Source: Streptomyces sp. HNM0574 (GTDB taxonomy: Bacteria > Actinomycetota > Actinomycetes > Streptomycetales > Streptomycetaceae). Taken from it: 64,000 nt of DNA. The notes under the pieces were generated by a model that ran no database searches, had not been told where the DNA came from, and saw nothing but the letters and a program-made list of their open reading frames with translations. Position numbers and translations under genes: made by a program. The stretch covers positions 1 through 64,000 of the forward strand of contig NZ_JAASAH010000013.1 in NCBI RefSeq assembly GCF_012726235.1, given 5' to 3'. Below, piece after piece: positions 7,954-17,223 of the stretch. The first letter of the stretch is position 1. The number at the start of each line of letters is the position of its first letter.

Positions 7954-10191
7954 TCACTTGGCGTCCGCTGCGGACTCGTCCGCCGCGCCGTCCTCACCGG
8001 AGTTGTCCTCGTCCTCGTCGAGCACGGGGATCAGCGACAGCTTGCCGCGCTGGTCGATCTCCGCGATCTCGACCTGGACCTTCTGGCCGACGCCGAGGAC
8101 GTCCTCTACGTTCTCCACGCGCTTGCCGCCGGCGAGCTTGCGGATCTGCGAGATGTGCAGCAGACCGTCCTTGCCGGGGAGCAGGGAGACGAAGGCACCG
8201 AAGGTGGTGGTCTTCACGACCGTGCCCAGGTACCGCTCGCCGACCTCGGGCATCGTCGGGTTGGCGATGCCGTTGATCGTGTTGCGGGCGGCCTCGGCGG
8301 CCGGGCCGTCGGCGGCACCGATGTAGATCGTGCCGTCGTCCTCGATCGTGATGTCGGCGCCGGTGTCCTCCTGGATCTGGTTGATCATCTTGCCCTTGGG
8401 GCCGATGACCTCACCGATCTTCTCCACGGGGATCTTCACGGTGATGATCCGCGGGGCGTTCGGGGACATCTCGTCCGGGACGTCGATGGCCTCGTTCATC
8501 ACGTCCAGGATGTGCAGACGCGCGTCGCGGGCCTGCTTCAGCGCGGCGGCGAGCACGGAGGCCGGGATGCCGTCGAGCTTGGTGTCGAGCTGGAGCGCGG
8601 TGACGAACTGGCGCGTACCGGCGACCTTGAAGTCCATGTCACCGAAGGCGTCCTCCGCACCGAGGATGTCGGTGAGGGTGACGTAGTGCGTCTCGCCGTC
8701 GATCTCCTTGGAGATCAGGCCCATGGCGATACCGGCGACGGGGGCCTTCAGCGGCACACCGGCGTTCAGCAGCGACATGGTGGAGGCGCAGACCGAGCCC
8801 ATGGACGTCGAGCCGTTGGAGCCCAGCGCCTCGGAGACCTGGCGGATCGCGTAGGGGAACTCCTCGCGCGTGGGCAGCACCGGCACGATGGCGCGCTCGG
8901 CGAGGGCGCCGTGGCCGATCTCGCGGCGCTTCGGGGAGCCGACGCGGCCGGTCTCACCGGTGGAGTACGGCGGGAAGTTGTAGTTGTGCATGTACCGCTT
9001 GCGGGTCACCGGGGAGAGGGTGTCCAGCTGCTGTTCCATGCGGAGCATGTTCAGGGTGGTGACGCCCAGGATCTGGGTCTCGCCACGCTCGAACAGCGCG
9101 GAGCCGTGCACCCGCGGGATGGCCTCGACCTCGGCGGCGAGCGTACGGATGTCCGTGACGCCGCGGCCGTCGATGCGCTTCTTCTCGCGGATGACGCGCT
9201 CGCGGACCAGTTCCTTGGTCAGCGAGCGGTACGCGGCGGAGATCTCCTTCTCGCGGCCCTCGAACTGCGGGATGAGCTTCTCGGCGGCGACGGCCTTGAC
9301 GCGGTCCAGCTCGGTCTCGCGCTCCTGCTTGCCGGCGATGGTGAGCGCCTGGGCCAGCTCGTCGCGCACGGCGTCGGTCAGGGCCTCCAGCACGTCGTCC
9401 TGGTAGTCCAGGAAGACGGGGAAGTCGGCGACCGGCTTGGCGGCCTTGGCGGCCAGGTCCGACTGGGCCTTGCAGAGCGTCTTGATGAAGGGCTTCGCGG
9501 CCTCGAGACCGGCGGCGACGACCTCCTCGGTCGGCGCCTCGGCGCCGCCCTTGACGAGCTCGATGGTCTTCTCGGTGGCCTCGGCCTCGACCATCATCAC
9601 CGCGACGTCGCCGTCGGGCAGGGTGCGGCCGGCGACGACCATGTCGAAGACGGCGTCCTCGAGCTCGGTGTGCGTCGGGAAGGCGACCCACTGGCCCTGG
9701 ATGAGGGCGACGCGGGTGGCGCCGATCGGGCCGGAGAAGGGCAGGCCGGACAGCTGCGTGGAGCAGGAGGCGGCGTTGATCGCGACGACGTCGTAGAGGT
9801 GCTCGGGGTTGAGCGCCATGATCGTCTCGACGATCTGGATCTCGTTCCGCAGGCCCTTCTTGAAGGACGGGCGCAGCGGGCGGTCGATCAGGCGGCAGGT
9901 GAGGATCGCGTCCTCGGAGGGCCGGCCCTCACGACGGAAGAAGGAGCCGGGGATCTTGCCGGCCGAGTACATGCGCTCCTCGACGTCCACGGTCAGCGGG
10001 AAGAAGTCCAGCTGGTCCTTGGGCGACTTGGAGGCGGTGGTGGCCGACAGCACCATGGTGTCGTCGTCCAGGTACGCCACGGCGGAGCCGGCGGCCTGCT
10101 TGGCCAGGCGGCCCGTCTCGAAGCGGATGGTGCGGGTGCCGAAGGAGCCGTTGTCGATAACGGCCTCTGCGTAGTGGGTCTCGTTCTCCAC
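7954..10191 (-). CDS. pnp: Polyribonucleotide nucleotidyltransferase (PNPase)
   Basis: Phosphorolytic 3'-5' exoribonuclease that in Streptomyces also acts as a poly(A)-type polymerase (known of the family). The 745-aa protein has two RNase PH domains separated by a helical linker, then a KH domain (IGPKGKMINQIQ) and a C-terminal S1 domain (GTVVKTTTFGAFVSLLPGKD). An acidic tail DEDEDNSGEDGAADES follows. GTG at 10191 is preceded by GAGGAG. rpsO lies upstream, the usual rpsO-pnp pairing, separated by the rpsO terminator and a leader of about 270 bases. Confidence 0.96.
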   Translation of the reverse strand: MENETHYAEAVIDNGSFGTRTIRFETGRLAKQAAGSAVAYLDDDTMVLSATTASKSPKDQLDFFPLTVDVEERMYSAGKIPGSFFRREGRPSEDAILTCRLIDRPLRPSFKKGLRNEIQIVETIMALNPEHLYDVVAINAASCSTQLSGLPFSGPIGATRVALIQGQWVAFPTHTELEDAVFDMVVAGRTLPDGDVAVMMVEAEATEKTIELVKGGAEAPTEEVVAAGLEAAKPFIKTLCKAQSDLAAKAAKPVADFPVFLDYQDDVLEALTDAVRDELAQALTIAGKQERETELDRVKAVAAEKLIPQFEGREKEISAAYRSLTKELVRERVIREKKRIDGRGVTDIRTLAAEVEAIPRVHGSALFERGETQILGVTTLNMLRMEQQLDTLSPVTRKRYMHNYNFPPYSTGETGRVGSPKRREIGHGALAERAIVPVLPTREEFPYAIRQVSEALGSNGSTSMGSVCASTMSLLNAGVPLKAPVAGIAMGLISKEIDGETHYVTLTDILGAEDAFGDMDFKVAGTRQFVTALQLDTKLDGIPASVLAAALKQARDARLHILDVMNEAIDVPDEMSPNAPRIITVKIPVEKIGEVIGPKGKMINQIQEDTGADITIEDDGTIYIGAADGPAAEAARNTINGIANPTMPEVGERYLGTVVKTTTFGAFVSLLPGKDGLLHISQIRKLAGGKRVENVEDVLGVGQKVQVEIAEIDQRGKLSLIPVLDEDEDNSGEDGAADESAADAK

Positions 10192-10465
10192 CAGGGATGC
10201 TCCTCGTGATGTGTCCGCCGCCCGTGTGGCGGCGGACCCTCTGCGGCGGAGCGTGTCCGACGTTCGGGCCGGTCTTCGATCGAAGCACCCGGGAGCTTGC
10301 GCGGGTCCGGGGGCCACTACCGAGGACCGACGACAGGCGGGCACGCTCTGCCTCGTACATGTTCTGTTGTGGCTGCCGCACCCCGCCGCGACCGGCGGAC
10401 GGTGTCCGACGGGACCAGCCTACCGAGAGTCGGCGGCCGGCGAGATGCGGCGGGAGATACGGCGA
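10192..10465 (-). promoter_or_regulatory. pnp leader region
   Basis: This gap between the rpsO terminator and the pnp start holds no convincing gene. In other bacteria the pnp leader is a site of RNase III/PNPase autoregulation; here I can only say there is room for a promoter and a long 5' leader. I could not identify specific elements. Confidence 0.3.
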
Positions 10466-10499
10466 AGGGAGCGGCTCCCGGTCGAGGGGGCCGCTCCCT
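10466..10499 (-). terminator. rpsO terminator
   Basis: AGGGAGCGGC (10466-10475) pairs perfectly with GCCGCTCCCT (10490-10499), 11 bases after the rpsO stop. Confidence 0.8.
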
Positions 10500-10510
10500 G
10501 TAGGCACGTC

Positions 10511-10801
10511 TTAGCGGGCGCCTGCCGCACCGCGGCGGATGCCGAGGCGCTCGACCAGGGCACGGAAGCGCTGGATGTCCTTCTTCGCCAGGTACTGCAG
10601 CAGACGGCGGCGCTGGCCGACGAGCAGCAGCAGACCACGGCGGGAGTGGTGGTCGTGCTTGTGGGACTTCAGGTGCTCGGTCAGGTCCGAGATGCGACGG
10701 GAGAGCAGCGCCACCTGGACCTCGGGGGAGCCGGTGTCACCCTCCTTGGTGGCGAACTCGCTGATGATCTGCTTCTTCGTCGCGGCATCGAGAGACGACA
10801 C
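10511..10801 (-). CDS. rpsO: 30S ribosomal protein S15
   Basis: 96 aa, binds 16S rRNA central domain early in 30S assembly. Family motifs GDTGSPEVQVALLSRRI and the RNA-binding SHKHDHHSRRGL are intact, as is the YLAKKDIQRFRALVERLGIR end. GTG at 10801 follows GAGGAG. It has its own terminator and lies directly upstream of pnp. Confidence 0.97.
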   Translation of the reverse strand: MSSLDAATKKQIISEFATKEGDTGSPEVQVALLSRRISDLTEHLKSHKHDHHSRRGLLLLVGQRRRLLQYLAKKDIQRFRALVERLGIRRGAAGAR

Positions 10802-10910
10802 GCGTACTCCTCACGGTTTCATGGGCCCCGTCGAGCGCCCCTGGTATGGGTCACAGGGGATGCTTCGGTTACTCGGGAGGCCGGACAAGCTTACCAGCGG
10901 CTGCACACGC

Positions 10911-10951
10911 GTCCGCCCGCCCCCTGTGCTGCCGGAAGGGGGCGGGCGGAC
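10911..10951 (-). terminator. eccD terminator
   Basis: GTCCGCCCGCCCCC (10911-10924) pairs perfectly with GGGGGCGGGCGGAC (10938-10951), about 20 bases after the eccD stop. Confidence 0.85.
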
Positions 10952-10972
10952 GGCTGTGCGTACGGGCGGGTG

Positions 10973-12439
10973 TCAGCCTCCGATGAGGCCCTTCACCTTG
11001 GCGTAGACGTCGAGCACCGCGAGGCACAGCGGGATCAGCGTCAGCAGGACGAAGGTCTCGGACAGCTCCATGAACCGGCCCCAGAAGGGGGTCAGTCCGG
11101 TGCGCGGGACGATCAGGCCGATGGCGGTGACCAGGGCGGCGGCCGCGGCGATGGAGGCCGTGATCCAGATCGTGCGGATGTCGAGCGGGCCGCTGTCCCC
11201 CTTGATCATGTCGGCGACGAGGCCGGCCGGGGTGTTCAGGGACAGACCGAGCGCGAGCAGCGCCAGGGCGCCGAGGCCCGCGATCAGGGCGCTGCCGACC
11301 TGCGCGGTGTACCGGAAGAGGCGGGCGCGCAGCAGCATCGCGATGCCGGTGGCGAGGGCGAGCAGCTGGCCCCAGCCGTTGTCGGAGAAGCCGAGGACGG
11401 CGGCGGAGCCGATGACGACGGCGCACCAGCCGCCGACGAGACCGACGAGCATCTCGTGGCCGCGGCGGGCCTGGGCCGCGATGCGGTCGGCGTCGACGGG
11501 GCCGTGGGTGTCGGGCTTGCCGTCGCCGTCGCCGTCGTAGCCGGGGGCCGCGACGCGGGGCTCGTAGCCGACGGGGAGCCGGGCGAAGCGGGCGGAGAGG
11601 CCGGGCAGGAAGGCGATGGTGCCGACGGCGACGGGTGCGGCGATGGCCGCGGCGGCGACGGGGCCGATGTCGGTGGCGACGGCGATGAAGGTGATCACGG
11701 TGCCGACGGCGGAGGCCACGGCGGAGGCGACGAACGGGCCGTCGCCGGTGGGTGTGACGGTGATCAGCACGGCGGAGGCGAGGAGTACGGCGACGCAGCC
11801 GAGGAGGAACTGGAGCCGGCCGACGCCGCTGTCCTCCGGGAGCGGCAGGATCGCGGAGCCCGCGATCATGATGTGCGGCATGGCCCCGAGCCCGAGGGCG
11901 ATCGAGGAGGCGCGGTCGTCGTAGACCCGGGCGCGGACGCAGGCGAGCGCGACGAGCAGCAGCCCTGCGGCCGCGGCGATGATGCCGGGCAGGCCGTGCA
12001 TGTCGTGCCGGACGGGGTCGGCGAACCAGAGCGCGAACGCCATGAGCACCAGCAGGACGCCGCCGCCGGTGAGGCCGGCGCCCCGCATCAGCGTCTCGTT
12101 CCACAGGGTGCGGTCCTGCTTGACGGACGAGGCGACCGCGTCGCTTACGTCGTCGAAGACGGCGGCGGGCAGCGAGTCGGCGAAGGGGCGCAGCAGGAGG
12201 ACCTCGCCGTCCCGGATGCCGTTGCCCGCGAGGGACAGCCCCGACTCCAGCGCGCGTCCGTCCCGGCGCACCAGGTGGTACCCGGACAGCGAGCCGTCCG
12301 CCGGGCTGCCGCCGGACAGCCGGGCGATCTCCGGGTAGACGTCGGAGAGCGGCACGTCCTCGGGCAGCGCGACATCGATGCGCCCGCCGGGCGCGACTAC
12401 CGTGACGCGGCAGAAGCCGGTCGCTGCGGTCGTGGCCAC
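10973..12439 (-). CDS. eccD: Type VII secretion integral membrane protein EccD
   Basis: 488 aa, the polytopic membrane channel-scaffold component of the ESX machine. An N-terminal ubiquitin-like domain (about 8-95, beginning CRVTVVAPGGRIDVALPEDV) is followed by many hydrophobic spans from about residue 120 to the end, consistent with the 11 expected. GTG at 12439 is chosen because it matches the family start and follows AAGGGGGA; two ATGs 39 and 20 bases upstream come from a tandem repeat in the leader. It is divergent from eccC and followed by its own terminator, so it is a single-gene unit. Confidence 0.92.
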   Translation of the reverse strand: MATTAATGFCRVTVVAPGGRIDVALPEDVPLSDVYPEIARLSGGSPADGSLSGYHLVRRDGRALESGLSLAGNGIRDGEVLLLRPFADSLPAAVFDDVSDAVASSVKQDRTLWNETLMRGAGLTGGGVLLVLMAFALWFADPVRHDMHGLPGIIAAAAGLLLVALACVRARVYDDRASSIALGLGAMPHIMIAGSAILPLPEDSGVGRLQFLLGCVAVLLASAVLITVTPTGDGPFVASAVASAVGTVITFIAVATDIGPVAAAAIAAPVAVGTIAFLPGLSARFARLPVGYEPRVAAPGYDGDGDGKPDTHGPVDADRIAAQARRGHEMLVGLVGGWCAVVIGSAAVLGFSDNGWGQLLALATGIAMLLRARLFRYTAQVGSALIAGLGALALLALGLSLNTPAGLVADMIKGDSGPLDIRTIWITASIAAAAALVTAIGLIVPRTGLTPFWGRFMELSETFVLLTLIPLCLAVLDVYAKVKGLIGG

Positions 12440-12753
12440 CTTGTTATTCCCCCTTGCATCTCTGCTCGGACCTTGCATCTCTGCTCGGACCGCGTAGATC
12501 CAGCATCACGATGAATTAGACATCTCGGGCCGAATGGCCCGTATTGCTCTGAAGTTCTTCCCCAAGGCCCCTCGCCGCGGAAGCACTTGGGAAGATTGCG
12601 GGTTACCTTACCGTCATCCGAGCCCGGTCCATCGCCCCGCTCTCCGCTCGCTCTCGCACCTACTAGGATCAACGCCTGCATGACCGGTAGCTGTTGCAGA
12701 GGCGGGGGCGTCGGTGCGTAATTGCGAAATTATCGTGAAGGACTGATGTATCG
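12440..12753. promoter_or_regulatory. Divergent eccD/eccC intergenic region
   Basis: 314 bases with lower G+C than the flanking genes; it must carry promoters for both eccD (minus) and eccC (plus). I see no convincing -35/-10 pair. The one clear structure is a 19-bp perfect tandem repeat near eccD (12452-12489). Confidence 0.5.
12452..12489. repeat. 19-bp perfect tandem duplication in the eccD leader
   Basis: CCTTGCATCTCTGCTCGGA occurs at 12452-12470 and again directly at 12471-12489. On the eccD strand each copy contains an ATGCAAGG, so the duplication places two extra ATG codons just upstream of the eccD ribosome binding site. Confidence 0.9.
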
Positions 12754-15700
12754 GTGAGTGTGGTCATCGTGAAGCGGCAACCACGGGTCATGCCGCCGAC
12801 CGTGCCCGAAGGGGAAGTGAAGCTGGAATCCCCTCCGGAACTTCCCCGGGACGGGGACCAGGACATCTGGATGAATCTCCTGCCCCTCATGGGCATGGGC
12901 GGTTCGGTGGCATTCTTCTTCATGCCCGGCTCTCAGCCGTACATGAAGGTCGTCGGCGGCCTGATGGCCGTCTCCACCGTTGCCATGGCGATCGCGCAGC
13001 TCGTCAAGGCACGGCGCGGGGGTCGCGCGCAGCTCGGACAGGAGCGCCGCGACTACTTCCGCTATCTCGACCAGGTGCGCAAGGACGTCCGCAAGACGGC
13101 GGACGCACAACGGCACGCACAGCTGTACCAGCACCCGAGCCCGGATCAGTTGTGGGCGATCGTCGGTGACAACAAGCGGCTGTGGGAACGGCGCCCGTCC
13201 GACGCGGACTTCTCCTCCGTACGGATCGGAACGGGCTGGCAGCAACTGAGCACTCCGCTCGTGGCGCCGGAAACGGCTCCGAAGGACGAACTGGAACCGC
13301 TGACGGCGGACGCCATGAAATCCTTCCTCGACATTCACAGGTCCATCCCGGACCTGCCGATCGCGGTCAGTCTCCGGGCCTTCTACCACGTGGTGGTAAC
13401 CGGCAGTACGGACGAGGTGTACGGCAATGTCCGGGCCACCATCGGCCAGTTGACGTCGCTGCACTCCCCCGAGGAACTGATGGTCGCCGTGGTGTCCCAC
13501 CCCGGATCCATGGCCGAGTGGGACTGGACGAAGTGGCTGCCGCACTCGCAGCACCCCTCGCAGAAGGACGGCGCGGGCCAGGCCCGGCTGTTCTACGACG
13601 ACCTGGGGCAGCTGGAGGAGGCGCTCGCCAACCAGCTGGAGGGCAGGGCCCGTTGGAACCGTGACGGCACCCCCGTCGCGGACCAGCCGCATCTCGTGGT
13701 GATCCTCGACGGCGGCTCCATCCCGCCGGACTCGCAGCTCGCGGGCGCCGAGGGCCTGCAGGGCGTCACCTTCATCGAGGTCGCGCCCGGCAGCCTGGAC
13801 GACCAGATGTCCGGCGGCCTGACGGTGCACGTGCGGGAGAAGGCGCTGGACCTGTACGTCGGCCGCGAGTCGGCGTTCTCCGGCAAGCCGGACCTGCTCA
13901 GCTACGAGCAGGCCGAGGCGCTCGCGCGGCAGCTGTCCCCGATGCGCATGGGCAGCGGCGAAGAGGGCGAACCGCTGCTGTCCAACCTGGACTTCACCGA
14001 CCTGATGGGGATCGGCGACGCCGGCTCCGTCGACGTCGCGCGGACCTGGCGGCCGCGTTCGCTGCACGAGCGGCTGCGGGTGCCGATCGGCATCGGCGGC
14101 GAGGGCGAGCCCGTGATGCTCGACATCAAGGAGGCCTCGCAGGAGGGCATGGGCCCGCACGGCCTGTGCGTCGGTGCGACCGGTTCCGGTAAGTCGGAGC
14201 TGCTGCGGACGCTGGTGCTCGGCCTGGCCGTGACGCACTCGTCCGAGACGCTCAACTTCATCCTCGCCGACTTCAAGGGCGGCGCGACCTTCACGGGTAT
14301 GGGCGACATGCCCCACACCTCGGCGGTCATCACCAACCTCGCCGACGAGCTCACCCTCGTGGACCGCATGCGGGACGCGATCACCGGTGAGCTCAACCGG
14401 CGGCAGGAGCTGCTGCGCAAGGCGGGCAACTACGCCAACATCACGGACTACGAGAAGGCGCGCGCCGCGGGTGCCGCGCTGGACCCGATGCCGTCGCTCG
14501 TCCTGATCATCGACGAGTTCTCCGAACTCCTCACCGCGAAGCCGGACTTCATCGACATGTTCATCCAGATCGGCCGCATCGGCCGTTCGCTGGGTGTGCA
14601 CATGCTGCTGGCCTCGCAGCGTCTGGAGGAGGGCAAGCTGAGGGGTCTGGACACCTTCCTGTCCTACCGGATCGGTCTGCGGACCTTCTCCGCCGCCGAG
14701 TCCCGTACGGCGATCGGTGTCCCGGACGCCTACCACCTGCCGAACGTGCCGGGTGCGGGCTTCCTCAAGTACGACACCGAGACGATGGTCCAGTTCAAGG
14801 CCGCGTACGTCTCCGGTGCCTACCGGGCCGCGGGCCCGACGCGGGTCAGCCAGTCCGCCTCGGCGCGTCCGGTGATGTTCACCGCCGAGCCGGTGGCCCT
14901 CCCGGTCCTGCCCGAGCCGGAGGTGCAGGAGGAAGAGGACGTCGACGAGGCGCTCGCCGACACCGTGCTCGACGTCATCGTGCAGAAGATGGTCGGGCAG
15001 GGCCCGTCCGCGCACCAGGTGTGGCTGCCGCCGCTGGACGAGGCGCCGTCCCTGGACCAGCTGCTGCCGGCGCTCGCCGGTACCCAGGAGCGCGGTCTGA
15101 CCGCCCCGGACTACACGGCGCTCGGCCGTCTCACGGTGCCGGTCGCGCTGCTGGACAAGCCGTTCGAGCAGCGGCGTGACGTGCTGTACCGGGACTTCTC
15201 CGGTGCCGCCGGTCACGGCTTCGTCGTCGGTGGTCCGCAGTCCGGCAAGTCGACGCTGCTGCGGACGCTGATGACGTCCTTCGCGCTCACCCACACCCCG
15301 TCCGAAGTGCAGTTCTACTGCCTGGACTTCGGTGGCGGCTCGCTGCTGGCGATGGAGGATCTGCACCACGTCGGCGGTGTCGCCAACCGGCTGGACGGCG
15401 AGAAGGTGCGCCGTACGGTCAGCGAGGTCATGGCGATCCTCAACGAGCGGGAGGAGTACTTCCGCGCGAACAACGTGGACTCGATCGCCACCTACCGTCA
15501 GCGCCGCGCCGCCGGGCAGCTGCCGGACCAGAAGTGGGGCGACGTCTTCCTCGTCATCGACGGCTGGGCGACGTTCAAGAACGACTACGAGATGCTGGAG
15601 AGCGACATCACCGACCTCGCCACGCGGGGTCTCGGTTTCGGCATCCACCTGATCCTCACCGCCACCCGGTACACCGAGGTGCGCCCGGCGCTGAAGGACC

Positions 15701-16695
15701 TGCTGCAGAACCGCGTCGAGCTGCGGCTCGGCGACCCCTCGGAGTCGGAGATCGACCGCAAGGTCGCCGCGAACGTCCCGAACGGCCTGCCGGGCCGCGG
15801 TCTCAGCCCGGACAAGCTGCACCTGATGACGGCGCTGCCGCGGATCGACGGCTCCTCCACCCTGGAGGACCTGTCCGAGGCGACGGCGCAGACCGTCCGC
15901 TCGATCAACGAGCACTGGACGGGAGAGCCGGCACCGGCGGTGCGGCTGCTGCCGACCATGCTGGAGGCGGCGCGGCTGCCGAAGGGCTCCGACTACCCGG
16001 AGCACGGCGTCGCGTTCGGTATCGACGAGAGCTCGCTGCGTCCGGTCTTCGTCAACTTCGAGACGGACCCGCTGTTCGTCGTCTTCGGCGAGAGCGAGTC
16101 CGGCAAGAGTGCGCTGATCCGGCTGCTCATCCAGCAGATCACCGAGCGATACTCGCCGGACAAGGCGAAGATCGTCGTCGGTGACTACCGGCGTGCGCAT
16201 CTCCAGGGCGTCCCCGAGGCGCACCTCTCGCGCTACTGCGCCGCGGCTCCCGCGCTGCAGGAGACCCTGGAGGGCCTCGCGGGTTCCATGTCCCGGCGCA
16301 TGCCGGGTCCGGACGTCACGCCGGAGCAGCTGCGCAACCGCAGCTGGTACGACAGCCCCGACGCGTTCGTCATCATCGACGACTACGACCTCGTGGCGAC
16401 GGGCCAGAACCCGCTGATGCCGCTGCTGGAGTACCTGCCGTTCGCGCGGGACGTGGGTCTGCGCGTCATCATCGCCCGCTCCTCCGGCGGCGCGAGCCGC
16501 GCGCTGTACGAGCCGGTGATGCAGCGCATGAAGGAACTGGGCGCGCAGGGCATGGTCCTCTCCGGCGACAAGTCCGAGGGCCAGCTGCTGGGCAACATCT
16601 CGCCCTCGCAGCTCCCCGCGGGCCGTGGTTACTTCCACACCCGCCGGCGCGGCGGCCAGCTCGTCCAGTCCGGCTGGCTCCCGGCCCGGTTCTGA
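12754..16695 (+). CDS. eccC: Type VII secretion FtsK/SpoIIIE ATPase EccC
   Basis: 1313 aa, the motor and substrate receptor of the ESX secretion system, with the actinomycete EccCa and EccCb parts fused in one chain. N-terminal membrane region about residues 45-90 (MGGSVAFFFMPG and following), then three ATPase domains. Walker A motifs: GATGSGKS (474-481), GGPQSGKS (826-833), GESESGKS (1112-1119). Domain 1 has a full Walker B (IIDEF, D587/E588). In domains 2 and 3 the catalytic Glu is replaced (IDGW at D936, IDDY at D1209), which fits known regulation by domain 1. GTG at 12754 with AAGGA upstream. Confidence 0.96.
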   Translation: MSVVIVKRQPRVMPPTVPEGEVKLESPPELPRDGDQDIWMNLLPLMGMGGSVAFFFMPGSQPYMKVVGGLMAVSTVAMAIAQLVKARRGGRAQLGQERRDYFRYLDQVRKDVRKTADAQRHAQLYQHPSPDQLWAIVGDNKRLWERRPSDADFSSVRIGTGWQQLSTPLVAPETAPKDELEPLTADAMKSFLDIHRSIPDLPIAVSLRAFYHVVVTGSTDEVYGNVRATIGQLTSLHSPEELMVAVVSHPGSMAEWDWTKWLPHSQHPSQKDGAGQARLFYDDLGQLEEALANQLEGRARWNRDGTPVADQPHLVVILDGGSIPPDSQLAGAEGLQGVTFIEVAPGSLDDQMSGGLTVHVREKALDLYVGRESAFSGKPDLLSYEQAEALARQLSPMRMGSGEEGEPLLSNLDFTDLMGIGDAGSVDVARTWRPRSLHERLRVPIGIGGEGEPVMLDIKEASQEGMGPHGLCVGATGSGKSELLRTLVLGLAVTHSSETLNFILADFKGGATFTGMGDMPHTSAVITNLADELTLVDRMRDAITGELNRRQELLRKAGNYANITDYEKARAAGAALDPMPSLVLIIDEFSELLTAKPDFIDMFIQIGRIGRSLGVHMLLASQRLEEGKLRGLDTFLSYRIGLRTFSAAESRTAIGVPDAYHLPNVPGAGFLKYDTETMVQFKAAYVSGAYRAAGPTRVSQSASARPVMFTAEPVALPVLPEPEVQEEEDVDEALADTVLDVIVQKMVGQGPSAHQVWLPPLDEAPSLDQLLPALAGTQERGLTAPDYTALGRLTVPVALLDKPFEQRRDVLYRDFSGAAGHGFVVGGPQSGKSTLLRTLMTSFALTHTPSEVQFYCLDFGGGSLLAMEDLHHVGGVANRLDGEKVRRTVSEVMAILNEREEYFRANNVDSIATYRQRRAAGQLPDQKWGDVFLVIDGWATFKNDYEMLESDITDLATRGLGFGIHLILTATRYTEVRPALKDLLQNRVELRLGDPSESEIDRKVAANVPNGLPGRGLSPDKLHLMTALPRIDGSSTLEDLSEATAQTVRSINEHWTGEPAPAVRLLPTMLEAARLPKGSDYPEHGVAFGIDESSLRPVFVNFETDPLFVVFGESESGKSALIRLLIQQITERYSPDKAKIVVGDYRRAHLQGVPEAHLSRYCAAAPALQETLEGLAGSMSRRMPGPDVTPEQLRNRSWYDSPDAFVIIDDYDLVATGQNPLMPLLEYLPFARDVGLRVIIARSSGGASRALYEPVMQRMKELGAQGMVLSGDKSEGQLLGNISPSQLPAGRGYFHTRRRGGQLVQSGWLPARF

Positions 16696-16717
16696 CCGGC
16701 TGAACGCACCACCGCGG

Positions 16718-16754
16718 AAGCCCGGTGGCGGACTCCCCGTCCGCCACCGGGCTT
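16718..16754 (+). terminator. eccC terminator
   Basis: A near-perfect stem, AAGCCCGGTGGCGGA (16718-16732) with TCCGCCACCGGGCTT (16740-16754), 22 bases after the eccC stop and followed by T-containing sequence. Confidence 0.85.
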
Positions 16755-16895
16755 TCGCGTTTCCGCGGCACCTTCCGGGATCGTCCGAGGCCGTCCGGGG
16801 GCAGGGTGCCGCGTGGAATAATCGCGGTCCCGCGGGGGGCCGGGGGTGTGCCGGGCCCCGCCGCGTCGACGAGACCGTTGAAGGGAGACCCGGCC

Positions 16896-17159
16896 ATGGG
16901 GACACAGCAGGAGAAGGACGAGCTGTACGCGATGGACATCTCCGGCGCCGTCTGGGAGTCCGCGCCCGGTGGCCCGGAGGACGAGAAGGTCGAGATCGCG
17001 CACCTGCCGGGCGGTGCCGTGGCGATGCGCAACTCCAAGGACCCCGGCACCGTGCTCCGTTACACCGCGGCCGAATGGCACGCCTTCGTCCTCGGCGCCC
17101 GCGACGGCGAGTTCGACCTCGAACCCACCGAACGCAACGGCGGCCTCACCGCGGGCTGA
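16896..17159 (+). CDS. bldB: DUF397 protein, probable BldB developmental regulator
   Basis: 87 aa with the DUF397 pattern: a W near residue 20, VEIAHLPGGAVAMRNS in the core, and LRYTAAEWHAFVLGARDGEF at the end. In S. coelicolor the DUF397 protein BldB, needed for aerial growth, is encoded in the T7SS gene neighbourhood (remembered, not searched). DUF397 paralogues usually sit beside an XRE regulator; none is here, which favours BldB. BldB is about 98 aa, so this is a little short. ATG at 16896 follows AAGGGAG. Family certain, orthology probable. Confidence 0.65.
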   Translation: MGTQQEKDELYAMDISGAVWESAPGGPEDEKVEIAHLPGGAVAMRNSKDPGTVLRYTAAEWHAFVLGARDGEFDLEPTERNGGLTAG

Positions 17160-17178
17160 CCGCGGCGGAACAGGTGAA

Positions 17179-17205
17179 GGGGCGGCACCCGTGGGGTGCC
17201 GCCCC
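17179..17205. terminator. Bidirectional terminator between convergent genes
   Basis: GGGGCGGCACCC (17179-17190) pairs perfectly with GGGTGCCGCCCC (17194-17205), loop of three. It lies between the plus-strand DUF397 gene and the minus-strand module ending at 17224. Confidence 0.85.
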
Positions 17206-17223
17206 GTTGTGCGGGTGACCGGG

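Noticed and set aside
7678..10209. Long plus-strand frame opposite pnp
   Set aside because: Composition and lack of motifs mark it as a shadow of pnp and the peptidase gene.
12730..16905. Very long open frame antisense to eccC
   Set aside because: High-G+C shadow: Arg/Val/Asp/His-rich, no ribosome binding site and no domain; eccC on the other strand has three clear ATPase motifs.
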